A DNA stretch of 64,000 nucleotides. Source: Sphingobacterium arenae. GTDB lineage: Bacteria; Bacteroidota; Bacteroidia; Sphingobacteriales; Sphingobacteriaceae. The notes under the pieces were generated by a model that had not been told where the DNA came from, made no database searches, and worked only from the letters and a program-made list of their open reading frames with translations. Where the stretch lies: NCBI RefSeq assembly GCF_014692505.1, contig NZ_JACNYK010000001.1, positions 1,001,922 to 1,065,921 on the forward strand, read 5' to 3'. Made by a program: the position numbers and the translations under genes. This document shows, piece by piece, positions 28,131 through 37,569 of the stretch. Every line of letters begins with the position of its first letter. Positions within the stretch are counted from its first letter, which is position 1.

Positions 28131-30003
28131 TTCCGTCTTCATGAAACGCTAAATTATCAATACAAACTTCCCGATGATACCCTGCAGCTCGTCCCATATC
28201 GATGCCGTCTGGACGGCTAAAGCGATGGTAGACGATGTACCACTGATCTGTACCGGGTATTTGCAGTACGGAATTATGCCCAGTGCCATATATTCCCTTT
28301 TCAGGGACTTTTGACAAAATAAGATTGTCTTCCGGAATTTCCATAGGTCCTGTCGGAGATTTAGACATCGCGTAGCGAACGCGGTAGTCCTCACTGCGGG
28401 TGTCGTTTTCCGAATAGAGGAAATAGTAAATCCCCTTGCGGTAAAAAACTTCCACCGCTTCCCGGAAGTGCGGTAGAGAAAATGTTTGCAATGTCTCTTT
28501 TTTCATCGATACCATGTCGTCGTTTAATTCGACAACAGCAACGTAACCATTGCCCCAATAGAGATAGTCTTTTCCCGATACCGGATCATGGAATATATCG
28601 GGATCTATTTCGGCACCCCGGTTTATTCCCTCCGGTTTCCAGTCGACCAAAGGCTTGCCCGAATCGACAAATGGCCCGGTCGGCTTATCCGATACGGCTA
28701 CGCCGATTTTCCCTGCACCGGTGTAATAATAATAATATTTGTAGCTGCTATTTTTTTCTTTCTCGATGATACACGGAGCCCAAGCCTTCTCACGCGCCCA
28801 GGGAACATTCTTTGCCAGATCCAGGATCACACCCTCATCCTTCCAGTCCACGAGATTTTCAGAGGAGAACGTCTTAAAATAATGACCACTCCATTCCATA
28901 AATCCATCACTGGTTGGGTATAAGTAGTATTTTTTGTCTTTCTGCGAATACATAATCTCTGGATCAGCGTAATAACCGGCTATAATGGGATTTTTGTTGA
29001 TCTTCGGAAAACCTGCTGGTTTGTCCCATTTGTCAATCAGTCTTCGCAGCTCTTCGTTGGTAACCGAAACGATCGAGCCATGGCGCGGTTTGAAATCCAT
29101 CGATACCTCTTGATCAATGGATGTGAAGTTTTCCAAGTCTTCACTTTTCGTAAAGTGAAATTCCTTTTTGCGGTAAACATCGTACATCAGGATATAAGTA
29201 TCCGAATTGTTCAGCTTAAAGACGCTGGAGCCCTCGACAGACTCCTGCGTTTGTTGTTTATATCCGTCTTTTTCTTCCCATTTACCTGAGGTAAGCGACG
29301 CCGTTGTAGCCAGTTTGATACCGTCCCCATGGCCTTCGGTTTTATAGAACATGTAATAGAGGCTGTCTTGATAGTGGATAATATCGCCATCAATACATGG
29401 TTTACCATCTTTCGGAAAAAACAATTGTTTTGGCTCCGTTTCCAGATCGGTAAAATCTGCATTTGCGTAGGCATAATAAATAATATCCGGGCCATCTCCA
29501 TGTTTCATCGACCAATAGATCATGTATTTGCCAGCTTCTTTATCATAGATCGTCTGTGGCGCCCATACCCGTTTTAGATCTTCCTGTCCACGATATTTCT
29601 GTTGGATATTGACAATATTGGAACTCCAGTTAACGAGATCGGTCGATTTTAATAGCACCATAGCGCGATTAGAATCCCATCCTTTGGAAGCCATCATGTC
29701 CGTCGCGACCATATAGAATGTCTTTCCATCTTCAGCACGCAGAATATGCGGATCCCGCAGTCCACCGGCAGAGCTAATTTCTTTGCTATTCAAAACAGGT
29801 TGGTTGTCATTGAGTGCAAAATAGTTGTACCCATCTAAGCTAATGGCAAACCGGACTGCCTCACCGTTTTCACCTCCTCCGAAATAAGTAAAGAGGTATC
29901 CAGTAAGGTCTTTTTCAATGGTGTTGTCTTTATTTTGAGCAGATAAAGATGTGCTCAATAGGAACAAGAACGATAGGAGGACAGTTGTTTTGATTTTTTT
30001 CAT
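28102..30003 (-). CDS. Tandem-propeller GH43-family glycoside hydrolase (arabinosidase/xylosidase type)
   Basis: 633 residues with a signal peptide (STSLSAQ). There are two consecutive five-bladed propellers, each with a GH43-like acidic triad. In the first (about 25-315) these are GLRDPHIL, CIDGDIIH and SVEGSSVF. In the second (about 335-630) they are YYADPEIM, GAEIDPDIF and REAVEVFY. GH43 enzymes invert and remove alpha-L-arabinofuranose, beta-xylose or related side-chain units. Two apparently intact sites in one chain is unusual and may mean dual specificity. The gene is transcribed alone from the divergent promoter region shared with PL11 and ends head-to-head with the PL1 operon. Confidence 0.8.
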   Translation of the reverse strand: MKKIKTTVLLSFLFLLSTSLSAQNKDNTIEKDLTGYLFTYFGGGENGEAVRFAISLDGYNYFALNDNQPVLNSKEISSAGGLRDPHILRAEDGKTFYMVATDMMASKGWDSNRAMVLLKSTDLVNWSSNIVNIQQKYRGQEDLKRVWAPQTIYDKEAGKYMIYWSMKHGDGPDIIYYAYANADFTDLETEPKQLFFPKDGKPCIDGDIIHYQDSLYYMFYKTEGHGDGIKLATTASLTSGKWEEKDGYKQQTQESVEGSSVFKLNNSDTYILMYDVYRKKEFHFTKSEDLENFTSIDQEVSMDFKPRHGSIVSVTNEELRRLIDKWDKPAGFPKINKNPIIAGYYADPEIMYSQKDKKYYLYPTSDGFMEWSGHYFKTFSSENLVDWKDEGVILDLAKNVPWAREKAWAPCIIEKEKNSSYKYYYYYTGAGKIGVAVSDKPTGPFVDSGKPLVDWKPEGINRGAEIDPDIFHDPVSGKDYLYWGNGYVAVVELNDDMVSMKKETLQTFSLPHFREAVEVFYRKGIYYFLYSENDTRSEDYRVRYAMSKSPTGPMEIPEDNLILSKVPEKGIYGTGHNSVLQIPGTDQWYIVYHRFSRPDGIDMGRAAGYHREVCIDNLAFHEDGKIKKVVPTL

Positions 30004-30036
30004 ATAACAGGTTGTATGAATAAGTTACACTATTTA

Positions 30037-30080
30037 CAATACTATACTTTTTTTATCATGTAGGCAACCTGTGGTATCCT
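30037..30080 (-). promoter_or_regulatory. GGATACCACAGGTTGC-box promoter for the tandem GH43 gene
   Basis: Read on the minus strand, AGGATACCACAGGTTGCC is followed exactly 20 bases after its TTG by TAGTATTG, close to the Bacteroidota TAnnTTTG -7 element. The GH43 start is at 30003, about 34 bases downstream. It is one of seven such promoters in the window. Confidence 0.65.
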
Positions 30081-30134
30081 AGTCAATGTATGATAAAACG
30101 CCGCAATTCAAATACTTACAGCAGGTGTTTTGTA

Positions 30135-30200
30135 GGCAGGACGGTGCAGGTTGCCATCGATATAATATATGGTTATATTCGTGAATACCAGATGTAAATC
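30135..30200 (+). promoter_or_regulatory. GCAGGTTGC-box promoter for PL11, with a conserved leader element
   Basis: GGACGGTGCAGGTTGCC has its TTG at 30151-30153; TATATTCG lies 20 bases further on at 30174-30181. The bases just downstream, 30184-30200 (AATACCAGATGTAAATC), recur with two changes at 50144-50160 in front of the GH2 gene. The box faces away from the minus-strand copy at 30061-30080, so the two form an inverted pair about 55 bases apart. Confidence 0.65.
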
Positions 30201-30239
30201 CATATATCAAAAGGAATTTATTCTACAAAAACACACACT

Positions 30240-32084
30240 ATGACGCGTATCAAAACCCTTTGTTGTATCGTATTGACGTTGCTCCTTATAGCTCCTGCCT
30301 TTTCACAAGATACCCGAGAACGCCACTATATGTATGAGATTTTAAAACCAAACCATGCGACCAAGCCGGAAGTGAATGGGTTTGCATCGAAACGGGCCGT
30401 GGAACCTCTTGGTCGTGGATTGACGTTGGCACATATGAAAGAGAAAGGTGCGGTTCATATCAGCTGGCGGCTGTTACAAACAGATGCGGAGACGGTGTCG
30501 TTTAATGTATATCGCTCTGTGAATAACAAAGAGAAAAAACTGAACCAAAAACCAATAACCGCTACAACAGATTTTGTGGATACGTCGAGTAAAGCTGCGC
30601 ATGCAACGTATTGGGTGGAGAGCGTCAACGGGGAAGAGAAAACGAGAAGTGAGAAAATATCTTTAACACCAGTTGCTGGCGATGAAGCAAACTACCATTG
30701 TATAAAATTGAAAGACCCAAATGTAACAGCGGGTAGAGTAGCAGTAGCGGATTTAAATGGTGACGGAAAATACGATTACATCATTCGCCATCCGAATAGT
30801 AATGTAGACCCCGGCGTTCCTACACCGGATGACGGTACAACTTATAAGATTGAGGCCTATTTGCACGACGGTACGTATTTATGGACGAAGGATTTAGGAC
30901 TAGGGATTGAACCGGGTGTGTGGTATTCACCCTTTATCGCGTATGATTTTGATGGAGACGGAAAAGCCGAAATTGCCTTAAAAACTGCCGGAGATGATTA
31001 TCTAAAGAACGATGCTGCACGCATATATGGGGGCAGTGAATATTTGTCAGTCTTGGATGGGATGACCGGAGAGGAGATAGTCCGTGTGGACTGGCCGGAA
31101 CGGAATAACCGATACGGGGATGTAAATCGTCAGAACCGGAATCAGATCGGTATGGCTTATTTAGATGGTAAGACGCCTTGTATTCTCGCAACACGAGGCA
31201 CTTATCGACTGATGGTCGTAGATGCTTGGCAGCTTAATAACGGTAAATTAGAACGGTTATGGCGATGGGACGGTGACGAAGAGAATCCGGTTGTACGAAG
31301 TCAGGGAGCGCATAATATGGTGAGTGGTGATGTGGATGGTGATGGAAAGGATGAGATTCTGCTTGGCTCCTGTATGCTCAATAGCAACGGAACATTACGC
31401 TGGTCAACAGGTCTAGGGCATTCCGATAAAGCCTATCTTACCGATATAGATCCCAATCGGGAGGGTATGGAGGTCTTTCTCGCTATTGAACCTTGGATAG
31501 ACAACGGCTATGGCGTGAGTACGGTCGATGCAAGTAGCGGAGAGCGAATCTGGGGAGTTGGGCATAAAACTTTTCACGTGGGAGACGGCATGGTGGCAGA
31601 TATCGATCCTACCCGCCCGGGACTTGAATGTTTCGCTTCAGAAGACAAAAAAGGTGGCTCTACAGATAAATATATGTTGAGTGCGGACGGAAAAAAGCTG
31701 GCTTCCAATGCGGATGTCCCGCCTTGCCGAAATTGGATTTGGTGGGATGCCGGAAATATCCGCCAACTGTTTTTCGGGGATGATAACCGTTGGGGAGCAG
31801 AGTCCACGTCGGGAGGAAGGAGTCAGTCGATAGGCTATTGGAAAGGTGCAAAAATTGCTAATGGTATCTACGGCGATATTATTATGATTGCAGACCTATT
31901 TGGTGACTGGCGTGAGGAGGTGGTGACTGCCCTGCCGGGCGAACTACGGGTTTATCATACGGATATTCCGGCGAAGGATCGTAAGGTGACCTTAATGCAG
32001 GATCCCATTTATAGAAGTTATGTACTCCAACGCTCACAGGGTTATCCGCAAGCACCGGTTCCATCGTATTATTTGGGAGATTAA
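30240..32084 (+). CDS. PL11 rhamnogalacturonan lyase (YesW/YesX family)
   Basis: 614 residues with a signal peptide (APAFSQ). The N-terminal fibronectin-like domain is at about 40-145 (RAVEPLGRGL, FNVYRSVNN). An eight-bladed propeller with calcium loops follows: VADLNGDGKYDYIIRHP, DFDGDGKAEIALKT, VSGDVDGDGKDEILLGS. The ending VLQRSQGYPQAPVPSYYLGD is the PL11 hallmark. The family cuts alpha-1,4 bonds between rhamnose and galacturonate in the RG-I backbone by beta-elimination with calcium. It is a single gene, divergent from the tandem GH43 gene, with its own promoter. It supplies direct evidence that RG-I is the main target of this locus. No lipobox is visible, so it is periplasmic or secreted. 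Confidence 0.93.
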   Translation: MTRIKTLCCIVLTLLLIAPAFSQDTRERHYMYEILKPNHATKPEVNGFASKRAVEPLGRGLTLAHMKEKGAVHISWRLLQTDAETVSFNVYRSVNNKEKKLNQKPITATTDFVDTSSKAAHATYWVESVNGEEKTRSEKISLTPVAGDEANYHCIKLKDPNVTAGRVAVADLNGDGKYDYIIRHPNSNVDPGVPTPDDGTTYKIEAYLHDGTYLWTKDLGLGIEPGVWYSPFIAYDFDGDGKAEIALKTAGDDYLKNDAARIYGGSEYLSVLDGMTGEEIVRVDWPERNNRYGDVNRQNRNQIGMAYLDGKTPCILATRGTYRLMVVDAWQLNNGKLERLWRWDGDEENPVVRSQGAHNMVSGDVDGDGKDEILLGSCMLNSNGTLRWSTGLGHSDKAYLTDIDPNREGMEVFLAIEPWIDNGYGVSTVDASSGERIWGVGHKTFHVGDGMVADIDPTRPGLECFASEDKKGGSTDKYMLSADGKKLASNADVPPCRNWIWWDAGNIRQLFFGDDNRWGAESTSGGRSQSIGYWKGAKIANGIYGDIIMIADLFGDWREEVVTALPGELRVYHTDIPAKDRKVTLMQDPIYRSYVLQRSQGYPQAPVPSYYLGD

Positions 32085-32254
32085 GGATAATAGTCGTTTT
32101 AATAATTTTTATAAAATATAGGTCGTCACGAATGCGATAATATAGAAACATCGTAAAATACGATTCCACGGCATAAACCAAATATAAGCATGGGTGAGAA
32201 AAGATTTGTATTTTAGCATGCTTTATACGGACACAATATAGACTATATAGTGGA

Positions 32255-32833
32255 ATGGAAAATACCATCTTTATAGATGATTTGCGTAATGGAGAGGAAG
32301 AAGGATTGGTTGCGGCATATCGTCTTTATCGTCAGCCCTTACTTTTTTTTGTGATACGTTATGTGGGAAGCCGGGAGACCGCGGAAGATATCGTGGCCGA
32401 TGTCTTTGTTAAAGCATGGAATGCGCGCGATATTTTCCATCGTGTAGACAGTTTACGAGCCTACCTTTATACCGCTGCTAAGAACGCCAGTTTGAATTAT
32501 TTGCGCAAACCCCAGCCTGTATCCTTGGAAGATGTACCGGCCGACTTTCAGGAAACGGGCTTTGATGAGGATATATTTTCGGGCATACTACGTACCGAAT
32601 TGATCAAAAGCATTTTGGAGGAGGTGGATAAATTACCGCAGAAACAACGTGAGGTCTTTCAGTATACCTTTTTGGAAGACCTAAATGTGGAAGAAATCAG
32701 TGAAAAGCTGCAGCTCAGCGCGACGGCAGTTTATGCGAATCGTTCCCGTGCTATTGCGACTCTGCGCGAATTGCTGATGAAAAAAGGAGTCGTAGTGACA
32801 TTGTCTTTGTTACAAGCCCTGTTTATGAGATAA
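32255..32833 (+). CDS. ECF-type RNA polymerase sigma factor (Bacteroidota FecI-like)
   Basis: 192 residues. Region 2 contains RETAEDIVADVFVKAWN, region 4 contains LPQKQREVFQYTFLEDLNVEEIS (split here: LPQKQREVFQYTF and LEDLNVEEISEKL) and the helix SATAVYANRSRAIATLRELL. Together with the FecR-like anti-sigma gene and an STN-bearing SusC downstream it forms the standard cell-surface signalling cascade: substrate at the transporter, FecR, then sigma release. It probably controls the SusC/SusD operon at 34272. A 170-base spacer with no recognised box precedes it. Confidence 0.92.
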   Translation: MENTIFIDDLRNGEEEGLVAAYRLYRQPLLFFVIRYVGSRETAEDIVADVFVKAWNARDIFHRVDSLRAYLYTAAKNASLNYLRKPQPVSLEDVPADFQETGFDEDIFSGILRTELIKSILEEVDKLPQKQREVFQYTFLEDLNVEEISEKLQLSATAVYANRSRAIATLRELLMKKGVVVTLSLLQALFMR

Positions 32834-32958
32834 TGCTATTCTTCGCTTGTCGAGATAATATTTTCTTGTTGATAATCAATTGTTTAAAATTATTTTCATT
32901 TTTTGTGTAAGATTTTCCCGTCTTGTGTGTCCCACTACTACAATACGATTATAAATCC

Positions 32959-34143
32959 ATGCAACGAATAGATCAAATTGTCCTTCAGTGGAAACGATAT
33001 TTTATACATACAGCTCCTGATAAATCTGTTGAAGCTGATGTCAGGGCCTACGTCGAGGAGCATCCATCGTTGAAGGAATTGTTCGACGAAATGGGCGACA
33101 ACGATCGGTTTATAAGAGCGGTTAAGCTCTATAACAGTTTGTCCCAAGATCGTGATCAAGGAGCCGATGACCCTCTTTTAGCAAAGATTCTCGATCGGAT
33201 ACAAGAAACGAAGCGGATACAGCGTGTGGATCAAAGGAAGCGACTTCGCTACTGGCTGGCGGGTGCCGCTGCATGTATTGCGTTGGTGTCGGGTATTTTA
33301 TTGTTGAAACCTTCGGAGGACGTTCAACCTGCAGATGCCATGGAAGTAGCAGCGCATATTCTGCCAAGCCAAAATGGGGCCGTGCTGTCTATTTCGGACG
33401 GGCGGAACATACAACTACGCTCGGAAGAAAGTGGGATTATTACGGGCGAGCAGCTCCGCTATGCTGATGGAAGCCCCTTGTTTGAAGACGGAGCACCAGT
33501 GAACGATGCCATGATGACCCTATCCGTACCCCGGGGAAGTGACTTCTATGTGGTTTTGGCTGATGGTACCAAAGTATGGATGAATGCCGAAAGTGAGCTA
33601 CGTTACCCACAGACGTTTACCGGGACAAAGCGCGTAGTACAACTGACGGGAGAAGCCTACTTTGAAGTTATCAAGAATAAACAAAAGCCCTTTGTTGTGG
33701 AAACACCAACGGAGCATATTGAAGTTTTAGGGACCCATTTTAACGTCAATTCCTATCCGAAGGAGCGTAAATCATCGGTTACACTTGTGGAAGGAAAGGT
33801 AGTGGTTTCGGTGGATGGACAGGATCGCCAGGTACTTCATCCGGGTCAACAATCCATCGTGCAAGGTAAACAGTTGCGGGTTCAAAATGTGAATATCGAC
33901 GAATATATCGCCTGGAAAAATGGAGAGTTCATGTTCAACGAAGAAAGCTTGATGAGCGCTGGGCGTAAGATTGGGCGATGGTATAATTTGGAAATAGATG
34001 TTGATCCCGCTTTGAAAGATCTCTATCTCTGGGGTTCTGTACCACGAAAGGAAAACTTCGGTGAAGTGTTAAAGCTGATCCAGCTGACGAATAAACATGT
34101 AAAAGTAAAAATTGAGGGAAGGAGGGTGTACTTTATGAAATAA
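32959..34143 (+). CDS. FecR-family anti-sigma factor with DUF4974 domain
   Basis: I start this at ATG 32959 (MQRIDQIVLQW); an upstream TTG at 32923 is in frame but unlikely. The resulting 394 residues have a cytoplasmic helical segment, one membrane helix (RYWLAGAAACIALVSGILLL) at about 93-112, a FecR domain (VPRGSDFYVVLADGTKVWMN, LTGEAYFEV, LGTHFNVNSY) and a C-terminal DUF4974/secretin-like domain (WKNGEFMFNEESLMSAGRKI). It should hold the sigma factor at the inner membrane and receive the signal from the STN domain of the transporter encoded next. A 125-base gap separates it from the sigma gene. Confidence 0.92.
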   Translation: MQRIDQIVLQWKRYFIHTAPDKSVEADVRAYVEEHPSLKELFDEMGDNDRFIRAVKLYNSLSQDRDQGADDPLLAKILDRIQETKRIQRVDQRKRLRYWLAGAAACIALVSGILLLKPSEDVQPADAMEVAAHILPSQNGAVLSISDGRNIQLRSEESGIITGEQLRYADGSPLFEDGAPVNDAMMTLSVPRGSDFYVVLADGTKVWMNAESELRYPQTFTGTKRVVQLTGEAYFEVIKNKQKPFVVETPTEHIEVLGTHFNVNSYPKERKSSVTLVEGKVVVSVDGQDRQVLHPGQQSIVQGKQLRVQNVNIDEYIAWKNGEFMFNEESLMSAGRKIGRWYNLEIDVDPALKDLYLWGSVPRKENFGEVLKLIQLTNKHVKVKIEGRRVYFMK

Positions 34144-34176
34144 AGACTTTTACGCATTCGGAAGGAGAAACGAAGA

Positions 34177-34202
34177 ACTGGGAAAGGTGGAGCTTCCCCA
34201 GT
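34177..34202 (+). other. Inverted repeat between FecR and SusC genes
   Basis: ACTGGGAAA at 34177-34185 can pair with TTCCCCAGT at 34194-34202 (8 of 9 pairs) around an 8-base loop. No T-run follows, so it is a weak terminator or attenuator candidate that may lower read-through from the sigma/anti-sigma genes into the SusC gene. Confidence 0.35.
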
Positions 34203-34271
34203 CAAGATGGTTTAACTTCCATAAACTGTGTTATAAACTATTCATGTAAACTTAAAAACCAATCAAAAGTA

Positions 34272-37200
34272 ATGAAATTTTGCGTTTTATTCCTATGGTG
34301 GCGCTATCTATTGCGCGACTATAGAAACTTAATCATTATGAAATTAATCCTATTTCTTATCGTTGCCTTTTCCGTGCAAAGCTATGCAAGTGCACTGGCA
34401 CAGACGGTCAGCCTAAACCGGAAGGAAGCAGCAATGAAGGATGTGTTCCGGGAAATTAAGAAGCAGACGGGCTATACGATTATCTGTGACGTAGCTATTT
34501 TAAAACAATCCGATCCGGTGACGGTCAGTCTCCAAAATGTTCCTCTTCGAAATGCTTTGAATACGATTTTCAATCACCGCGGATTGACTTACGTTGTAGA
34601 TGGAAAGTCGATCGTGGTGCAGGTAGCGGAAGAAAAATCTGCCAAAATGTTTGTGCAGCCACTCATAACAACACAACAGCAGGTTACGGGTACGGTGAAA
34701 AGTGGGGAAGGATTTCCTTTGGTAGGTGTGAGTGTCGCTGTCAAAGGAAAAAATAACGCAACAGCAACAAATGAAAATGGCGAGTATACCATTGCAGCAC
34801 AACGCAGTGATGTGTTGACTTTTTCCTCGGTAGGTTTTGTGGACCAAGAAGTGACGATAAAGTCGGTAATTGTCGATGTGGTTCTGGAAAGTGAGGAGTC
34901 TAGCTTGGATGAAGTCGTGGTGGTGGGATATGGTACACAGCGAAAGTCTGATGTTACGGGTGCCATCGGATCAGTAAGTGCAGAAGCAATAGCGCGCGCT
35001 GCGATGCCGAATGCTGTCGGTACATTGCAAGGTCAGGTTCCCGGCGTAGTGATTACGAAGAATGCAGGAAAGCCGGGCGGCAGTTTTAATATAAATATTA
35101 GAGGAGTTAGCTCCATAGGCGGTTCAAACGCTCCGTTGTTGGTCATTGATGGGGTTCCATCCAGTGCCGGATTGGAAGATTTAAACCCTACAGATATTGA
35201 AAAAATAGATGTGTTGAAAGACGCTTCTGCTACGGCAATCTATGGTTCAAGAGGGGCCAAAGGGGTTATCATCGTGACAACCAAGCGCGGTAAAAGTGGA
35301 AAGACGACCATCGCTTACGACGCTTATATTGGTTCTAGAAGACCCGCTAATCTTCCTGATATGTTTGATGGGGAAGAGTACGTGCAATTTCGGACAGAAA
35401 TGTTTAAGGCACAGGGCAGAGATGCCTCTCGCAGCAACTCAGATTTCTTTACACCAGAACAATGGGAGCGGATTGATGCCGGAAATTTTACAGATTGGCC
35501 TTCATTAATATTACAAAATGGTCTCCAAATGAACCACAACGTTTCTGCAAGTGGAGGAGACGATAAAACACGTTTTTCTATTGGTGCAGGTTTACTTGAA
35601 GAAGAAGGTAATGTGGCGCCGGAGGGCTTTGAACGTTATAGTATCCGTGGAAATGTAGATCGTGAAATCAATGATAAATGGAAGGCCGGTCTTAATATGT
35701 ATATGGCACAAAATCTTCGAGACATTGGTAGTTCCGAAGCACTTCGGTCAGCTTATCGTTTGCCACCGATAGTTGCAGGTCCTTACGATGCAAATGGTGA
35801 ACGTGTGTTTCGGGTTTACGGAGTAGATCCAGTTACTAACCCTACATTTGATCAGGAAAATGAAATTCGCCACTCCCGCAGTTTCAGAACTTTTGGTAAT
35901 CTTTATCTTCAAGTTAAGCCTATCGAGGAACTGACATTAAAGTCAACTATCTCGCCAAGCTATTATGCGCGACGAGCGGGACATTACTTCGGGCCGCTTT
36001 CTAAAGAACGTCTTGGTGGAACGCTCCCCACACAGGGAAACAATACGACAAGAGAAGAGTTTACTTGGGTGTTGGATAATCAGGCTATCTATGAAACACA
36101 AATAGACGTTCATAAGTTGACGGCAACTGTCGTGCAGAGTATGCAGAAAGATCGTATGGAATCCAATTTGATCACAGCAGAGGGGCTGCCTTATAAATCA
36201 TTATGGTACAATCTGGCGACGGGACCGAATGTACGGGAATATGGTTCAGGATTTACACAATCTACGCTCGTTTCCTTTATGGGACGTGTTAACTATAGCT
36301 TTGATGAGCGATACTTATTAACGGCTACCGGAAGATGGGATGGATCCTCGAGACTTGCGGAGGGGAATAAATGGGGTTTCTTTCCGTCAGCCTCCTTCGC
36401 TTGGCGTATTTCACAAGAAGATTTTCTGACTGATATTTCGACTATTCAGGATCTGAAGTTACGTTTAAGTTATGGTGTGAGCGGGAATGACCGGATAGAC
36501 CCTTATTTGACACAAGCAGCTTTGGGGCAAGCGTACTACGATTTTGGAGGTATAAATTCTCCTGGCTATGCGCCAAATCAATTACCGAATAAAAATTTAG
36601 TATGGGAGCGGACGAAGGAGCTAAATGCCGGTCTAGATTTCTCCTTTTTTCAGGGACGGATTACAGGGAATGTAGATGTATATGATCGGAAAATTGATAA
36701 TATTCTCCTTAACCGGTTATTGCCAGCACCATCTGGATGGGAGTCTATTATGGATAATATTGGAAAATTGCAGAACAGCGGAATAGAAGTGGGATTGTCT
36801 ACCATTAATATCAATACTGGAGAATTTATGTGGAAAACTGATTTTGTCTTCGATAAGAATAAGAATAAAATTCTTGAGCTAAGTGGAGGAAAACGGGATG
36901 ATATAGGTAATAAGCTTTTTATCGGAGAACCTGCGCAGGTAAATTATGACTATGTATTTGATGGTATTTGGCAATCGGACGAGAAAGAAGAAGCCGCAAG
37001 ATATAATCAGACACCGGGACAGGTTAGAGTTAAAGACTTAGATGATAATGGTATTATCAACGCGAATGATCGGGCGATTATCGGTAAGCGATTGCCGACA
37101 TGGACGGGCGCTATAGGAAACACATTTAAGTATGGAGATATCGACTTATACATATTGGTATACACCCGTCAAGGAGAACAGTATAATAGTTCATTTGATG

Positions 37201-37553
37201 CAACGCTGATGAATTATAATTCACCTTACAATCAGGTTCAGGTAGATTATTGGACAGAAAATAATCCGTCGCAGACACATTTTCAGCCGGGAAATCCTGG
37301 GCCTTACGCGGGGATTATTAATTATCGTACGGTAAACTTTGTGCGTGTCGGTAATATCACATTAGGGTATCAGTTGCCCAAATCATTAATCAACCGAATT
37401 GGCTTACAAAACCTTCGGGTATATGCCACAGCAACCAACCCATTTACTTTTAGTAAATATGAAGGCTTTGATCCGGAATGGCCGAGCCAAAATAGTTATG
37501 GCACGGCAATTGGCTCAGCGTCTTACCTTTTCGGTGTTAATCTATCCTTTTAA
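34272..37553 (+). CDS. SusC-family TonB-dependent transporter with N-terminal STN signalling domain
   Basis: 1093 residues. After the signal sequence (an internal ATG at 34338, MKLILFLIVAF, is an alternative start) there is an STN domain at about 45-120 (AAMKDVFREIKKQTGYTIIC, VPLRNALNTIFNHRGLTYVV). This is followed by a CarboxypepD_reg-like domain, the junction DEVVVVGYGTQRKSDVTGAIG and plug motifs (TLQGQVPGVVI, LDVLKD-type KIDVLKDASATAIYGSRG). The STN domain contacts the FecR-like protein, so this transporter both imports and reports substrate. It is followed 16 bases later by its SusD. It is the only one of the four SusCs here that carries STN, in agreement with the adjacent sigma/anti-sigma pair. 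Confidence 0.94.
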   Translation: MKFCVLFLWWRYLLRDYRNLIIMKLILFLIVAFSVQSYASALAQTVSLNRKEAAMKDVFREIKKQTGYTIICDVAILKQSDPVTVSLQNVPLRNALNTIFNHRGLTYVVDGKSIVVQVAEEKSAKMFVQPLITTQQQVTGTVKSGEGFPLVGVSVAVKGKNNATATNENGEYTIAAQRSDVLTFSSVGFVDQEVTIKSVIVDVVLESEESSLDEVVVVGYGTQRKSDVTGAIGSVSAEAIARAAMPNAVGTLQGQVPGVVITKNAGKPGGSFNINIRGVSSIGGSNAPLLVIDGVPSSAGLEDLNPTDIEKIDVLKDASATAIYGSRGAKGVIIVTTKRGKSGKTTIAYDAYIGSRRPANLPDMFDGEEYVQFRTEMFKAQGRDASRSNSDFFTPEQWERIDAGNFTDWPSLILQNGLQMNHNVSASGGDDKTRFSIGAGLLEEEGNVAPEGFERYSIRGNVDREINDKWKAGLNMYMAQNLRDIGSSEALRSAYRLPPIVAGPYDANGERVFRVYGVDPVTNPTFDQENEIRHSRSFRTFGNLYLQVKPIEELTLKSTISPSYYARRAGHYFGPLSKERLGGTLPTQGNNTTREEFTWVLDNQAIYETQIDVHKLTATVVQSMQKDRMESNLITAEGLPYKSLWYNLATGPNVREYGSGFTQSTLVSFMGRVNYSFDERYLLTATGRWDGSSRLAEGNKWGFFPSASFAWRISQEDFLTDISTIQDLKLRLSYGVSGNDRIDPYLTQAALGQAYYDFGGINSPGYAPNQLPNKNLVWERTKELNAGLDFSFFQGRITGNVDVYDRKIDNILLNRLLPAPSGWESIMDNIGKLQNSGIEVGLSTININTGEFMWKTDFVFDKNKNKILELSGGKRDDIGNKLFIGEPAQVNYDYVFDGIWQSDEKEEAARYNQTPGQVRVKDLDDNGIINANDRAIIGKRLPTWTGAIGNTFKYGDIDLYILVYTRQGEQYNSSFDATLMNYNSPYNQVQVDYWTENNPSQTHFQPGNPGPYAGIINYRTVNFVRVGNITLGYQLPKSLINRIGLQNLRVYATATNPFTFSKYEGFDPEWPSQNSYGTAIGSASYLFGVNLSF

Positions 37554-37569
37554 TTCTTAAATCGATAAC

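Noticed and set aside
32923..32958. TTG start for the FecR gene
   Set aside because: The extra residues resemble no FecR N-terminus; ATG 32959 fits the family better.
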